Below are positions 15,321 through 23,589 of a stretch of 64,000 bases of DNA, in pieces. The translations under genes were made by a program, and so were the position numbers. Numbering within the stretch: position 1 is the first letter of the stretch; every line of letters begins with the position of its first letter. The stretch comes from Bradyrhizobium sp. NDS-1 (GTDB lineage: Bacteria > Pseudomonadota > Alphaproteobacteria > Rhizobiales > Xanthobacteraceae). The stretch is from the NCBI RefSeq assembly GCF_032918005.1, contig NZ_CP136628.1, forward strand, positions 4,697,501 to 4,761,500, written 5' to 3'. The notes under the pieces are model-generated. The model was given only the letters and a program-made list of their open reading frames with translations, searched no databases and was not told the DNA's origin.

Positions 15321-16217
15321 ATGAGGAACGCTGAATTGGATATTGAAGAGATACGGACGTTCGTCGAAATCGCCGACGCCGGGGGGATTTCGTCCGCCGC
15401 GACACGGCTGGGCGTCGCCAAATCGATCGTCAGTCGTCGGCTCCTCCGGCTTGAAGCGGAACTTGGCGTTCAACTGCTTGCAAGAACGACCCGCGGGGCT
15501 GCCCTCACGGAGGCCGGCGTCACCTTCCGAGACCATGCAGCCAGAGTCCACGCGGAGATCGAGGCAGCAAAGCAGGCAGTTTTACCCGCCGGAGAACTGC
15601 GCGGCCGCTTGCGAGTTGCAGTGCCGCTTTCTTTCGGCCCGACCCACTTCGCTCCCATCCTAGCGGAAATGGGCCGGCGCCATCCCCATCTCCAGATCCA
15701 GACCTGCTACAGCGATCGCTTCGTCGATCTCATCGCAGAAGGATATGATTGCGCGATACGCGTTGGCCATCTTCAGGACTCCAATCTGATCGCAAGGCGC
15801 GTCGGTCCCGTCTATGGGAAGCTTCTCGCCAGCCCGGACTACATCAAGACCCATGGGTCGCCTGAATCGCCGGAGGAACTCCTCGGCCACGAAGCGCTCA
15901 TGCAGGGCACCGAAGCGTGGCAACTCATGGATGGCGACAAGATCATCACAGTGCGTCCGCAGGGGCGCTTCAAGGCCGACAACGGCACAGCTCTGGTTTT
16001 TGCTGCCTTGGCAGGACTTGGGGTCGCCTACCTTCCCGACAGGCTCACCCAAGAATACGTAGCGTCCGGCGCGCTCGTGCCCGTCATGACACGATATCCC
16101 CCGTCGCCGGCGGGTGCGTATGTGATCCGCCCGCCGGGTCAGCATCCCGCGCGGAAGATACGGGTTCTCACCGAGTTGCTGATCGAGTATTGCGAGCCGG
16201 CTCCGCAGCCGGCGTAA
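15321..16217 (+). CDS. LysR family transcriptional regulator
   Basis: 298 aa. The N-terminal winged helix is IEEIRTFVEIADAGGISSAA, then TRLGVAKSIVSRRLLRLEAE and LLARTTRGAALTEAG. The C-terminal effector domain begins at about residue 90 (GRLRVAVPLSFG) and ends with VLTELLIEYC. ATG 15321 places the helix-turn-helix at the usual position; the longer frame reads back into the divergent gene. It probably controls the YcaC-like gene and itself. Effector unknown. Confidence 0.92.
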   Translation: MRNAELDIEEIRTFVEIADAGGISSAATRLGVAKSIVSRRLLRLEAELGVQLLARTTRGAALTEAGVTFRDHAARVHAEIEAAKQAVLPAGELRGRLRVAVPLSFGPTHFAPILAEMGRRHPHLQIQTCYSDRFVDLIAEGYDCAIRVGHLQDSNLIARRVGPVYGKLLASPDYIKTHGSPESPEELLGHEALMQGTEAWQLMDGDKIITVRPQGRFKADNGTALVFAALAGLGVAYLPDRLTQEYVASGALVPVMTRYPPSPAGAYVIRPPGQHPARKIRVLTELLIEYCEPAPQPA

Positions 16218-16245
16218 CCTCGCCTCACCCAATGTCGCGATCGGC

Positions 16246-16608
16246 TCAAGCTCTCTTCCCGCTCCTTTTGCTGAGCGGCGCGTTGCGACGCTCGCGCTTG
16301 CCGCGCGCGATCTCGGTGGCCAGCGCGTCCAGCTTCGGCTCCCAGAAACTCCGGAACTGACCGATCCACGCATCCACCGCGCGAAGGCCTGCAACATCGA
16401 CCGAATAGAGGCGCCTTTGCGCCTCCGCCCGAACGTTGGCAAAGCCGCACTCTCGCAACACCTTCAGATGCTGCGAGACCGCCGCCTGGGTGATGCCGAA
16501 CTCGGCCCCGATGGCTTCGACGACCTCACCGGACGCCATCTCCCCGGGCGCGAGCAGCTCGAGGATGCGGCGGCGCACGGGATCGGCGAGGACCTCGAAG
16601 ATTTGCAT
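16246..16608 (-). CDS. ArsR family transcriptional regulator
   Basis: 120 aa winged-helix repressor with MQIFEVLADPVRRRILELLA at the start, then GITQAAVSQHLKVLRECGFA as recognition helix, and EAQRRLYSVDVAGLRAVDAW. There are no Cys pairs for metal sensing; this is the non-metal ArsR subfamily that commonly accompanies SRPBCC (AHSA1) proteins. Its ATG overlaps the TGA of the upstream SRPBCC gene by one base (TGATG), so translation is coupled. The order, SRPBCC first, is the reverse of the common arrangement. Confidence 0.9.
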   Translation of the reverse strand: MQIFEVLADPVRRRILELLAPGEMASGEVVEAIGAEFGITQAAVSQHLKVLRECGFANVRAEAQRRLYSVDVAGLRAVDAWIGQFRSFWEPKLDALATEIARGKRERRNAPLSKRSGKRA

Positions 16609-17270
16609 CAGCTTCCTGTGCCGGGATGAGCGATGTCGGGCGGCATCTCGCCGCGATAGAACGCGATGGTGCGGTCCGAGCGCTGCTTCGCCGTGTCGGG
16701 ATCGACCCCGCTGGCGACATGCGCCGCGCGCCAGAATTCGCCGCTGGTCGTCATGAAGTCCTTGCCCTCCGGCGAGACCATCCACGCCTCCGCCGTCTCG
16801 TGGTCGACCGACGCCCCGGTCGCAAGATATCGCTCGAGCCCCGCGAGCGCGAGATCCCAGCCGATCCCAACTGCACCCGGGCCGAATTGATTCCAATGAT
16901 CCTCGATGATCGCGGTGTGTTCAAGCGTCAAACGCGCCTGACTTCGTTCCGCGCTCAGCTTGACGTCGATCCAGCTCACAGCGCCGCCGAACTCCCATGT
17001 CGCGGCGAAATGGCTCGGCGGCGTGCAGGCCGTGATGGTGCCGCCCGCATTGCCCTTGACCTGATACCTTCCGCCGAGCTGGAGCTCTCCCTCGACCGGC
17101 GCGAACCAGCGCGGAATGCGCTCTTTGCTCGTTACCGCGTCCCAGAGATCGTCGACACCAGTGTCGTAGAGCCGCGTCAGCGTGACGACACTCGCCGGCT
17201 TTCCATCCTTGTCGAAATTGCGCACCGAACGCGCAACAAGCCCCAAGACTTTGGCGACGTCGATTTCCAT
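16608..17270 (-). CDS. SRPBCC (AHSA1-like) domain protein
   Basis: 220 aa. The ligand-binding START-like fold has LTRLYDTGVDDLWDAVTSKE followed by RIPRWFAPVEGELQLGGRYQ, which is characteristic of the Aha1-like branch found next to ArsR regulators. A C-terminal extension of about 60 residues (MTTSGEFWRAAHVASG onward) is common to this subgroup. The ATG at 17270 follows GGGAGAA at good spacing. It is cotranscribed with arsR. The ligand is unknown. Confidence 0.88.
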   Translation of the reverse strand: MEIDVAKVLGLVARSVRNFDKDGKPASVVTLTRLYDTGVDDLWDAVTSKERIPRWFAPVEGELQLGGRYQVKGNAGGTITACTPPSHFAATWEFGGAVSWIDVKLSAERSQARLTLEHTAIIEDHWNQFGPGAVGIGWDLALAGLERYLATGASVDHETAEAWMVSPEGKDFMTTSGEFWRAAHVASGVDPDTAKQRSDRTIAFYRGEMPPDIAHPGTGS

Positions 17271-17314
17271 TACGCTTCTCCCTGGCGTTTCGCGGGTGAA
17301 TATCGGCCGCCACG

Positions 17315-17336
17315 AATATAAGTCAATACTTATATT
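17315..17336. promoter_or_regulatory. Perfect AT-rich palindrome (probable ArsR operator)
   Basis: AATATAAGT, a 4-base gap (CAAT), and ACTTATATT form a perfect inverted repeat of 9-base arms in very GC-rich surroundings. It stands 44 bases upstream of the SRPBCC start and 110 bases upstream of the divergent cupin gene. The size and base composition match the operators of ArsR/SmtB proteins, and the arsR gene is in the adjacent operon. Confidence 0.75.
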
Positions 17337-17446
17337 AATCCGTCTCGCTGCGTCAAACCGCCTCGCAGCCGGCGTGAACAAAACAGCCGTTTCGGCGTCT
17401 ATCGGTGTCCCACCCCGCCAAGCCTGGCATAAGACGGAAGAACCTC

Positions 17447-17806
17447 ATGAAAGTTCGCAAATTCGCCATCTCCGATGCTTCGCTCGAACGCTCGCCGGGA
17501 CAGGACGCCGATATCTTCGTCAGCAATATGGTCGACCAACGACACGGCGGACCGATCACGATCGGCTACGGGCGCTACGCACCGAACCAGACTCTGGACG
17601 AAACGATGAAGGTCGACGATGTCATGTTCGTCATCGAGGGGAAGCTCTCGGTCACGAGCGGCGGCAGCACCGTCACCGCGGGGCCCGGCGAGATCGTCTA
17701 CATGCCGAAGGGTGAGACGGTCACGATCCGCTCACACGAGCAAGGCGCCCTCACCGGCTACGTCACCTATCCACATTGGCAGGAGGCGCATGACGGCGCC
17801 GGTTAG
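17447..17806 (+). CDS. EutQ-like cupin protein
   Basis: 119 aa single cupin domain. It opens MKVRKFAISDASLERSPGQD, has FVIEGKLSVTSGGSTVTAGP as cupin motif, and then GEIVYMPKGETVTIRSHEQG. The arrangement resembles the EutQ C-terminal domain or small ethanolamine-utilisation-like cupins. No eut genes are nearby, so the role is open. ATG 17447 has GGAAG 8 bases upstream. It is divergent from the SRPBCC-arsR operon and may respond to the same ArsR. Confidence 0.8.
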   Translation: MKVRKFAISDASLERSPGQDADIFVSNMVDQRHGGPITIGYGRYAPNQTLDETMKVDDVMFVIEGKLSVTSGGSTVTAGPGEIVYMPKGETVTIRSHEQGALTGYVTYPHWQEAHDGAG

Positions 17807-17879
17807 CCGCTGACGGCCAGACCTGCTGGATTGATCATGCGGTCTGGCGTGAATGAACGAGACAATGGTTGATTTCCGC

Positions 17880-18046
17880 TGTCGTCGCCCGGCTTGCCGT
17901 CTTCGCTCAAGCTACGCCGGCCCGACACCGAGAGCCCGGCGAAGCCTTGGCGTAGCCGGGACCGGGCGACCCAGTACGCCGCGGCCTGGCGGTTCAATCA
18001 TGATCGCCTCTGGAATGCTGGATGCCCCGGTCAAGCCGGGGCATGA
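17880..18046. repeat. Repeat family A hairpin with a nested second element
   Basis: The outer element matches the copy at 44908-45012: TCGCCCGGCTT, then GACCGGGCGA, then CCAGTACGCCGCGG, and a distal hairpin GCCCCGG...CCGGGGC. Here 64 bases (17896-17959) separate GGCTT from GACCGGG, which are adjacent in the other copy. The inserted part contains its own repeat halves (TACGCCGG and CCGGCGAAGCCTTGG). The element lies between the cupin gene and the serine hydrolase. Confidence 0.75.
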
Positions 18047-18083
18047 AGCGAGTGCTCAGCGCGAACGACGGCAATGCGGCTGG

Positions 18084-19337
18084 TTACCCGCCCGCCATCA
18101 GCGCCTTCGCCAGCGCCATATAGGCCGGCAGCGTCACGGGATCGTTGGCGGCGTTGCCGGCCATGGGATGCGATGCATAACGCGCGATCACCATTTCAGC
18201 CTTGGGATCGATGTAGATGCCCTGGCCGTGGACGCCGCGCGCCATGTAGGCGCCGTGGGCATTGTGCGTCACCCACCATTGGTTGCGATACGACGCGCCC
18301 GGCAGGGTGGCGTAGCCGGCCGGCTTGAATTTTTCGGGATCGCCGCCGCGCGCGATGTCCTCGACCACTTGTGATGGCACGATCTGGCGGCCGTTGAAGC
18401 GGCCGTGATTGCGCATGGTCTCGCCGAAACGGGCGAGATCGCGCAGTGTCGTGGAGAGCCCGCCGCCGCCGCTCTCGGTGCCGATGCGGTCGACGTGATA
18501 GTGCGCATCCTCCTCCGCCCCCATCGGCTGCCAGATGCGCTCGGACATCAGCTCGGACAAGGTCATGCCGCTGGCGCGGCGGCAGATCCACGCGAGCACG
18601 TCGGTGTTGACGGTCTTGTAGGCGAAAGCCCTGCCGTGCTCGCCCTGCTTTGTCTGCGCCATCAGAAAATTGAAGATGGTGGTCGCGCCGTCGTAGTCCG
18701 GCGGGATCGGCGCCATGCCGTTCGCCCGCCGCAGGCCCCAGACATCAGAATTCTTGTCGGTATAGACTTCGGTGTAGAGAAGCCCCGTGGTCATATCCAT
18801 GACCTCGTGCACGCGCGCGTCCCCAAACGCGCTCGTCTTCAGCTCCGGCACGTAGTCGGTGACCGGCGCCTGCGGATCGATCCTGCCCTCGGCGACCAGA
18901 ATCCCTGCGAGCACGCCGGTGAACGATTTCGTCACGGACATCGCGATATGCGGCTTGTGCGGCTTCAACGCACCAAAATAGCGCTCATAGATCAGCTTCC
19001 CCCGATGCAGCACCGCGATGCCGTCGGTGTAGGTCTCCTCCAGCATCTTTTCAAAGGTCATGGGCCGGCCATCCATCGTGGTCGAGGCGACCGCGCCGAT
19101 GTCCTGCTCCGCGCGCGGCAGCACCGACGCCGGCCCTGCGCCGCGCCAGACGTTCACCGTCGGCACCAGCTGGCGGATGTTGGACCACGCCCAGCGCAGC
19201 TCGGGGAAATTGCGGAACGAGCCGTCCTGGAAGGTGATGGTGCGGTCGGACGATGGGGGGAAACCGCGCATCCAGCCGAGGGAGTTGGGGTCGGTGGAGG
19301 TGGCGGGCTGTTGGCTGGGCGCGATCGCGGTGGACAT
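18084..19337 (-). CDS. Serine hydrolase, beta-lactamase-related (6-aminohexanoate-dimer hydrolase-like)
   Basis: 417 aa. The S-x-x-K motif is in AMSVTKSFTGVLAG at about residue 133, and the Tyr motif Y-x-x-N is YKTVNTDVLAW. The C-terminal VHGQGIYIDPKAEMVIARYA is typical of the nylon-oligomer hydrolase/EstB-like branch. There is no clear signal peptide, and the start MSTAIAP at 19337 (GGAG upstream) avoids a weakly coding extension. Natural substrates of this branch are mostly unknown esters or amides. Confidence 0.87.
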   Translation of the reverse strand: MSTAIAPSQQPATSTDPNSLGWMRGFPPSSDRTITFQDGSFRNFPELRWAWSNIRQLVPTVNVWRGAGPASVLPRAEQDIGAVASTTMDGRPMTFEKMLEETYTDGIAVLHRGKLIYERYFGALKPHKPHIAMSVTKSFTGVLAGILVAEGRIDPQAPVTDYVPELKTSAFGDARVHEVMDMTTGLLYTEVYTDKNSDVWGLRRANGMAPIPPDYDGATTIFNFLMAQTKQGEHGRAFAYKTVNTDVLAWICRRASGMTLSELMSERIWQPMGAEEDAHYHVDRIGTESGGGGLSTTLRDLARFGETMRNHGRFNGRQIVPSQVVEDIARGGDPEKFKPAGYATLPGASYRNQWWVTHNAHGAYMARGVHGQGIYIDPKAEMVIARYASHPMAGNAANDPVTLPAYMALAKALMAGG

Positions 19338-19454
19338 GCAAGGTGGCTCCGGAGAGGACGACGCGGATGTCGTATCACGGCGGAACGTGACGGACATCCG
19401 ACGTTTGCGCCGGGTCCCTGCGCGCCGATCAGGACACCGCAGCGCAAATCCGTT

Positions 19455-21695
19455 TCACCACCGCGCTGTCGCACTCCCGAGCACGGTCCGTCCCTGCGTG
19501 AAGGAGCAGGTCCCGGCGTTGCAGATCGGCACGCGTTCATCCGACAGGTTGCGCGCATTCACGGCGAGCCGCATGCCGCGATAGTCGTGATGCGCCCCCG
19601 CGTCGAACGCCATGATGGCGGGATTTCTGATCGTGTTGACCTCGTCCGCCCAGGTCTGCCCGATCCAGCGCGCACCGGCACCGATGCCAAAGCCTGCAAG
19701 CGGGCCGGTCTGCCAGGTGTAGTCGAGGAAGATCGCGGCCTGCTGCAACGGCACGCCGATCGGCACCTTGCCAAGATCGAGGCCATTGCTGCGCGTGACG
19801 GTCGCATCGGTGTAGCTGTAGGACGCGATGCCCTTGAGTCCCTCGGCCAACGACAGCACGGCTTCGAGCTCCGCGCCGCGCGATCGGACTTGGCCGGTCT
19901 GCACCGAGAAGGTGGGAAAGGCCGGATCGATGGTCAGCACGTTGTCCTTGGTCAGGTTGAACCAGGTCGCCGTGAAGTAGCTATTCCAGCCGAGAGGTTG
20001 ATATTTGATGCCGGCTTCGAAAGATTCACCCGTTGTCGGCGCGAACGGCGTGCTGCCGCGCGGTGGGGCCGTCGTGCCGGTTAGCGGCAGAAACGACGTC
20101 GCATAGTTCACATAAGGAGCAAGGCCGGACTCGAACAGATACAACAATCCGGCGCGGCCAGTGAACTTGCCGGGCGCGCTATCGCTCGTCACGCCCGTAA
20201 GGTCGTTGCGGTTCGACAGCGCGGCAAAGTCCTGCCGGCCGCCGATGGTCAGCCGCCAGCCGCCCCAGGCCATCTGATCCTGTGCGTAGAGCCCGACCTG
20301 GCCGAGCGTTTGGCTGTTGGCGCTCATCAGCCCCAGAGGGGTCGTCGGCGCCGAGCTGCCGTAGACCGGATTGGTCAGATCGAGCGACGGCGCCAGGCCC
20401 GCATAATAGTCCAGCGTCGTGCCTTGCCGGAAATAGTCGACGCCGGCGAGCACCGTATGCTTGACCGGACCTGTGACCAGCTTGGCCTCGATCTGATTAT
20501 CGACGTTGAACGTGTTCAGCCATTCCCGGAACGTCGCACCATAGCGATTGAGCGTGCGCCCGTCGGGCGAGAGGCTGAGAGCATCGACCATGTTGCCCTC
20601 GAACGACACGTGCCCGATCCGGACATGCTGCCGGAAGGCCAGCGCCTCATTGATGCGATGGTCGAGCCTGTATCCGATCGAGGCTTGCCATTGCGTAAGC
20701 GCGTCGAATGCGGGGTCGCCGAGACGAATATTGGTGACCACGCCCGTCACCGGGTTGCGCAGATAATACGGCCACATCGAGGTCTTGCTGCGCTCATACT
20801 CGGCCAGCACGGTGAGTGTCGTATCCTCACCCAGCTTGGCGGTAAAGCTCGGGGCGAGAAACACGCGGTCATCCCAGGTCCCCGGGATTTGCGTGCCGCT
20901 GTCACGCACCAGGCCGGTGAAGCGGTAAAGCAGCTTGTCGTTGTCGAGCGTTGGCCCGCTGAAGTCGAACCTGCCCTGATAGCGATCGAAATTTCCGATA
21001 TCGAGGCCGACCTCATTGAACCGCTTATCGAGCGGCATCTTGCTCACATAGTTCACCATGCCGCCGGCTTCGTTGGCGCCGTACAGCACCGATGACGGGC
21101 CGCGCATCACCTCGATTCGCTCGGCTCCGTAGGGTTCGTTGCGAAAATAGGCGAACGAACCATTGCCCTGCCGCAAGCCGTCACGATAGTTGCCATACAC
21201 GTTGGCCGCAAATCCCCGGATCAGAAACTGATCATAACGGGGATCGAAACCGTAGGGCTGCGTCTGCACACCGGCCGTGTAGGCCAACGCCTCGCCGACC
21301 GTTCGCGCACCGGTGTCGCGGATCTGATCTTGCGTCACGACCGAGATGGATTGCGGCGTCTCGATCAACGCCGTGTTCGTCTTGGTGCCGGTGGCGCTGC
21401 GCGTCGCGACGAAGCCCTGCACGGGACCGATCGCGCTCTGCAGCGTCGGGGCCGATGCCGGAGCTCCCGCCGCAAGCTGTGCTGGCCGTGGTGGATTGGC
21501 GCGTTGGGGCGGTCGCCGCACGCTGCTTGCGGCTCCAGCTCGCGCGGCTTGCGCGCGGCGGGCCTGCGCCGGAGCTTCAACGGTCACTGGAGGTAGCTGA
21601 GCTTGAGCGTAACTCTTGCCGTCAAAGCCTGCATCCAACACAAACAAACTGCAGGTCGCGAGAAAACCACGCCTCACGGCATTCAAACCCAGCAT
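19455..21695 (-). CDS. TonB-dependent siderophore receptor
   Basis: 746 aa outer-membrane receptor. A signal region begins MLGLNAVRRGFLATCSLFVL and is followed by an Ala/Pro-rich linker. The plug domain has TPQSISVVTQDQIRDTGART, then YDQFLIRGFAANVYGNYRDG and ERIEVMRGPSSVLYGANEAG. A 22-strand barrel ends in an aromatic residue (ATARW). The sequence is of the FhuA/FpvA hydroxamate type. No TonB, permease or siderophore synthesis genes are adjacent, so it probably scavenges foreign siderophores. Iron control is expected, and a weak Irr-like motif lies upstream. Confidence 0.93.
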   Translation of the reverse strand: MLGLNAVRRGFLATCSLFVLDAGFDGKSYAQAQLPPVTVEAPAQARRAQAARAGAASSVRRPPQRANPPRPAQLAAGAPASAPTLQSAIGPVQGFVATRSATGTKTNTALIETPQSISVVTQDQIRDTGARTVGEALAYTAGVQTQPYGFDPRYDQFLIRGFAANVYGNYRDGLRQGNGSFAYFRNEPYGAERIEVMRGPSSVLYGANEAGGMVNYVSKMPLDKRFNEVGLDIGNFDRYQGRFDFSGPTLDNDKLLYRFTGLVRDSGTQIPGTWDDRVFLAPSFTAKLGEDTTLTVLAEYERSKTSMWPYYLRNPVTGVVTNIRLGDPAFDALTQWQASIGYRLDHRINEALAFRQHVRIGHVSFEGNMVDALSLSPDGRTLNRYGATFREWLNTFNVDNQIEAKLVTGPVKHTVLAGVDYFRQGTTLDYYAGLAPSLDLTNPVYGSSAPTTPLGLMSANSQTLGQVGLYAQDQMAWGGWRLTIGGRQDFAALSNRNDLTGVTSDSAPGKFTGRAGLLYLFESGLAPYVNYATSFLPLTGTTAPPRGSTPFAPTTGESFEAGIKYQPLGWNSYFTATWFNLTKDNVLTIDPAFPTFSVQTGQVRSRGAELEAVLSLAEGLKGIASYSYTDATVTRSNGLDLGKVPIGVPLQQAAIFLDYTWQTGPLAGFGIGAGARWIGQTWADEVNTIRNPAIMAFDAGAHHDYRGMRLAVNARNLSDERVPICNAGTCSFTQGRTVLGSATARW

Positions 21696-21760
21696 TCCAA
21701 TCCCCGGTTAGAGAACAACCTCAGCTGCTGACTTATGGGCACACGGAGACGGGGAAGCGA

Positions 21761-21777
21761 AGTTGAATGGGTCTAAA
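21761..21777 (-). promoter_or_regulatory. Weak Irr-box (ICE)-like motif upstream of the TonB receptor
   Basis: On the minus strand the sequence reads TTTAGACCCATTCAACT. Compared with the remembered Irr control element TTTAGAA-N3-TTCTAAA, about 10 of 14 specified bases agree, mostly in the left half. It is 66 bases upstream of the receptor start. The match is weak, and the consensus itself is from memory. Confidence 0.25.
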
Positions 21778-21960
21778 CAATGCTCTCTGGTCGCGACTGT
21801 GACATAGTTGCGACTCCGGTGCTGTAAGCGCAGCACGCGACAAGTTGCACGTCGCGCCTGCTTCCAGAGAATTCACAGGCGCCACGCGGAATAATCCGTG
21901 ACAGCCGATGCGACAACCTCATCCGGCTTCCGCGCCAACGCATCCATCTGCGTCAGACAA

Positions 21961-22200
21961 TCAGGTCGGCGGCAATTCACCGAAAAGATCGAGCACGGGT
22001 ACGCCGAGCAGCTCGAAGTGCCTGACGTTGCGGGACGGGATCGTCAGCGTATGCTGGCGCGCTGTGGCAGCAATGATGATATCGGCAAACCCCGGCGCAT
22101 GCCCCCTGCCCGCGAGCCCGATCCGATAACTCTTCCGCAAGCGGCGCAGCCGCAGTGTCGAACGGATCACCTTTGATCATCGGCAGATAGGGGTCGGACG
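21961..22200 (-). pseudogene. Frameshifted remnant of a PIN-domain (VapC-like) toxin
   Basis: One minus-strand frame gives GFADIIIAATARQHTLTIPS followed by RNVRHFELLGVPVLDLF, a typical C-terminal half of a PIN toxin. A different frame just upstream gives PFDTAAAPLAEELSDRA, the expected preceding helix (FDTAAA...). Joining them needs a frameshift near 22100. The N-terminal third, with the first catalytic Asp, and any antitoxin gene are absent. It is therefore a decayed toxin relic of uncertain left boundary. Confidence 0.7.
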
Positions 22201-22459
22201 GCCCCAGTCGCCTAACCAGCCCTCGAGACCGCACGTTAGACAGGCAGCTAGAATCAACGCGCCGCAGAACCATCGTCCAAACATTCGGCTAGCGAACAGA
22301 GGGTAGCGCCTGACGGTCAAGCTGGGACCGCCTTCCACAACACAAACAGAGCAGGCAAAAATAACCGCCGAAAGCCGCGACGTCGGACGTATCATACGCC
22401 GCTTGTCAACTTATAGCCGAGAGATGGGTGGCCTGCCGATCCTGCGCGCCCCCCAATCC
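22201..22459. other. Intergenic stretch beside the PIN relic
   Basis: No supported gene. The minus-strand open frame at 22177-22395 has no family match. The lower GC and mixed frames fit decayed sequence linked to the PIN relic. The right part reaches the end of the DUF2474-like gene. Confidence 0.4.
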
Positions 22460-22579
22460 TCATCCCGCCTTGAGCAGCCACCGGATTGGCAATGCGACCA
22501 CGAAGAGCGTGGCCACACCTGCGGCCCACAGCGCAGCGAACCACAGCCACTGCCGCCAGGCGCGAGACATCCGCGGCAT
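22460..22579 (-). CDS. CydX-like small subunit (DUF2474) of cytochrome bd oxidase
   Basis: 39-residue single-span membrane protein opening MPRMSRAWRQWLWFAALWAA and ending in IRWLLKAG. Its ATG overlaps the cydB stop by one base (TGATG). DUF2474 proteins occur at this position in cyanide-insensitive-type cydAB operons and are regarded as counterparts of CydX, which stabilises the oxidase. The coupling and hydrophobic profile fit this; the length is typical. Confidence 0.82.
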   Translation of the reverse strand: MPRMSRAWRQWLWFAALWAAGVATLFVVALPIRWLLKAG

Positions 22580-23589
22580 CAATGATATCCCTCGCCGTGC
22601 CGCACCTTCCCGCGAAACAGCCAATAGACGTATCCGGTGTAGACGAGGATTACCGGCACCAGCACCGCCGCGCCGATGAGCAAGAACAACTGGCTGCTGG
22701 GATGCGTGGCTGCCTGCCAGATCGTGATCGAGGGCGGCACGATCATCGGCCACATGCTGATGCCCAGCCCGGCATAGGAAAGCAGGAAAAAGCCGAGCGC
22801 GCACAGGAACGGCATCGCATCCTCGCCCTTTGCGAGCGCGCGATGAAAGCGCCATGCCAGCAGGGCCAGAAGGATCGGCACCGGCGCTGCGTAAAGCATG
22901 TTCGGCAGCGTCAGCCAGCGCTCGCGAAACGCCGCGCTTTGGACGACCATCATCAGTGATATGAGGGCGATGAAGCTGAGTGTCACAAACCCGAGAACGC
23001 GTGCGTAATTGCGGCAGCGTGACTGAAGCGCTCCGTCGGTCTTCCATATCAGCCAGCATGCGCCGAGCAGGCCGTAGCCGACGACGAGGGCAACACCGGT
23101 CAGAATCGAGAACGGTGTCAGCCAGTCCCACCAGCCGCCGGCGTAAGCACGCCCCTCCACGCGGATGCCCTGCACGATGGCGCCAAGGCAAACGCCCTGG
23201 AGGAACGCCGCGGCAAAGCTGCCCCAGGAGAAGGCGCGGTCCCACCATACTTCACCGGCGGATGTGCGGGCCCGAAACCGCATTTCGAAGGCCACCCCGC
23301 GAAACACCAATGCAAGCAGCATCAGAATGAGCGGCATGTAGAGTGCGGGGAAGATGGTCGCATAGGCCAGCGGAAACACGGCGAACAATCCGCCGCCGCC
23401 CAGGACGAGCCAGGTTTCGTTGCCATCCCAGACCGGTGCCACGGAGTTGACCATGACATCGCGGTCGGCTCTCGCCGCCTCGGCCGGGAACAGGATGCCC
23501 ACGCCGAGGTCGAAGCCGTCCATCACCACGTAGAGCAACACGGCCGTGGCAATCAGCAGCGCCCAAATCAGTGTGAGGTCGATGCTCAT
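22579..23589 (-). CDS. cydB: Cytochrome bd ubiquinol oxidase subunit II
   Basis: 336 aa, about eight or nine membrane spans, beginning MSIDLTLIWALLIATAVLLY followed by VMDGFDLGVGILFP, a CydB hallmark. It also has NSVAPVWDGNETWLVLGGGG near residue 50. It forms the heterodimer with CydA that reduces O2 with ubiquinol. The start overlaps the cydA stop by four bases (ATGA), so translation is coupled. Confidence 0.95.
   Translation of the reverse strand: MSIDLTLIWALLIATAVLLYVVMDGFDLGVGILFPAEAARADRDVMVNSVAPVWDGNETWLVLGGGGLFAVFPLAYATIFPALYMPLILMLLALVFRGVAFEMRFRARTSAGEVWWDRAFSWGSFAAAFLQGVCLGAIVQGIRVEGRAYAGGWWDWLTPFSILTGVALVVGYGLLGACWLIWKTDGALQSRCRNYARVLGFVTLSFIALISLMMVVQSAAFRERWLTLPNMLYAAPVPILLALLAWRFHRALAKGEDAMPFLCALGFFLLSYAGLGISMWPMIVPPSITIWQAATHPSSQLFLLIGAAVLVPVILVYTGYVYWLFRGKVRHGEGYH

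Noticed and set aside
18405..20084. 559-residue plus-strand frame
   Set aside because: Spans the ends of two unrelated minus-strand genes and the gap between them; shadow.
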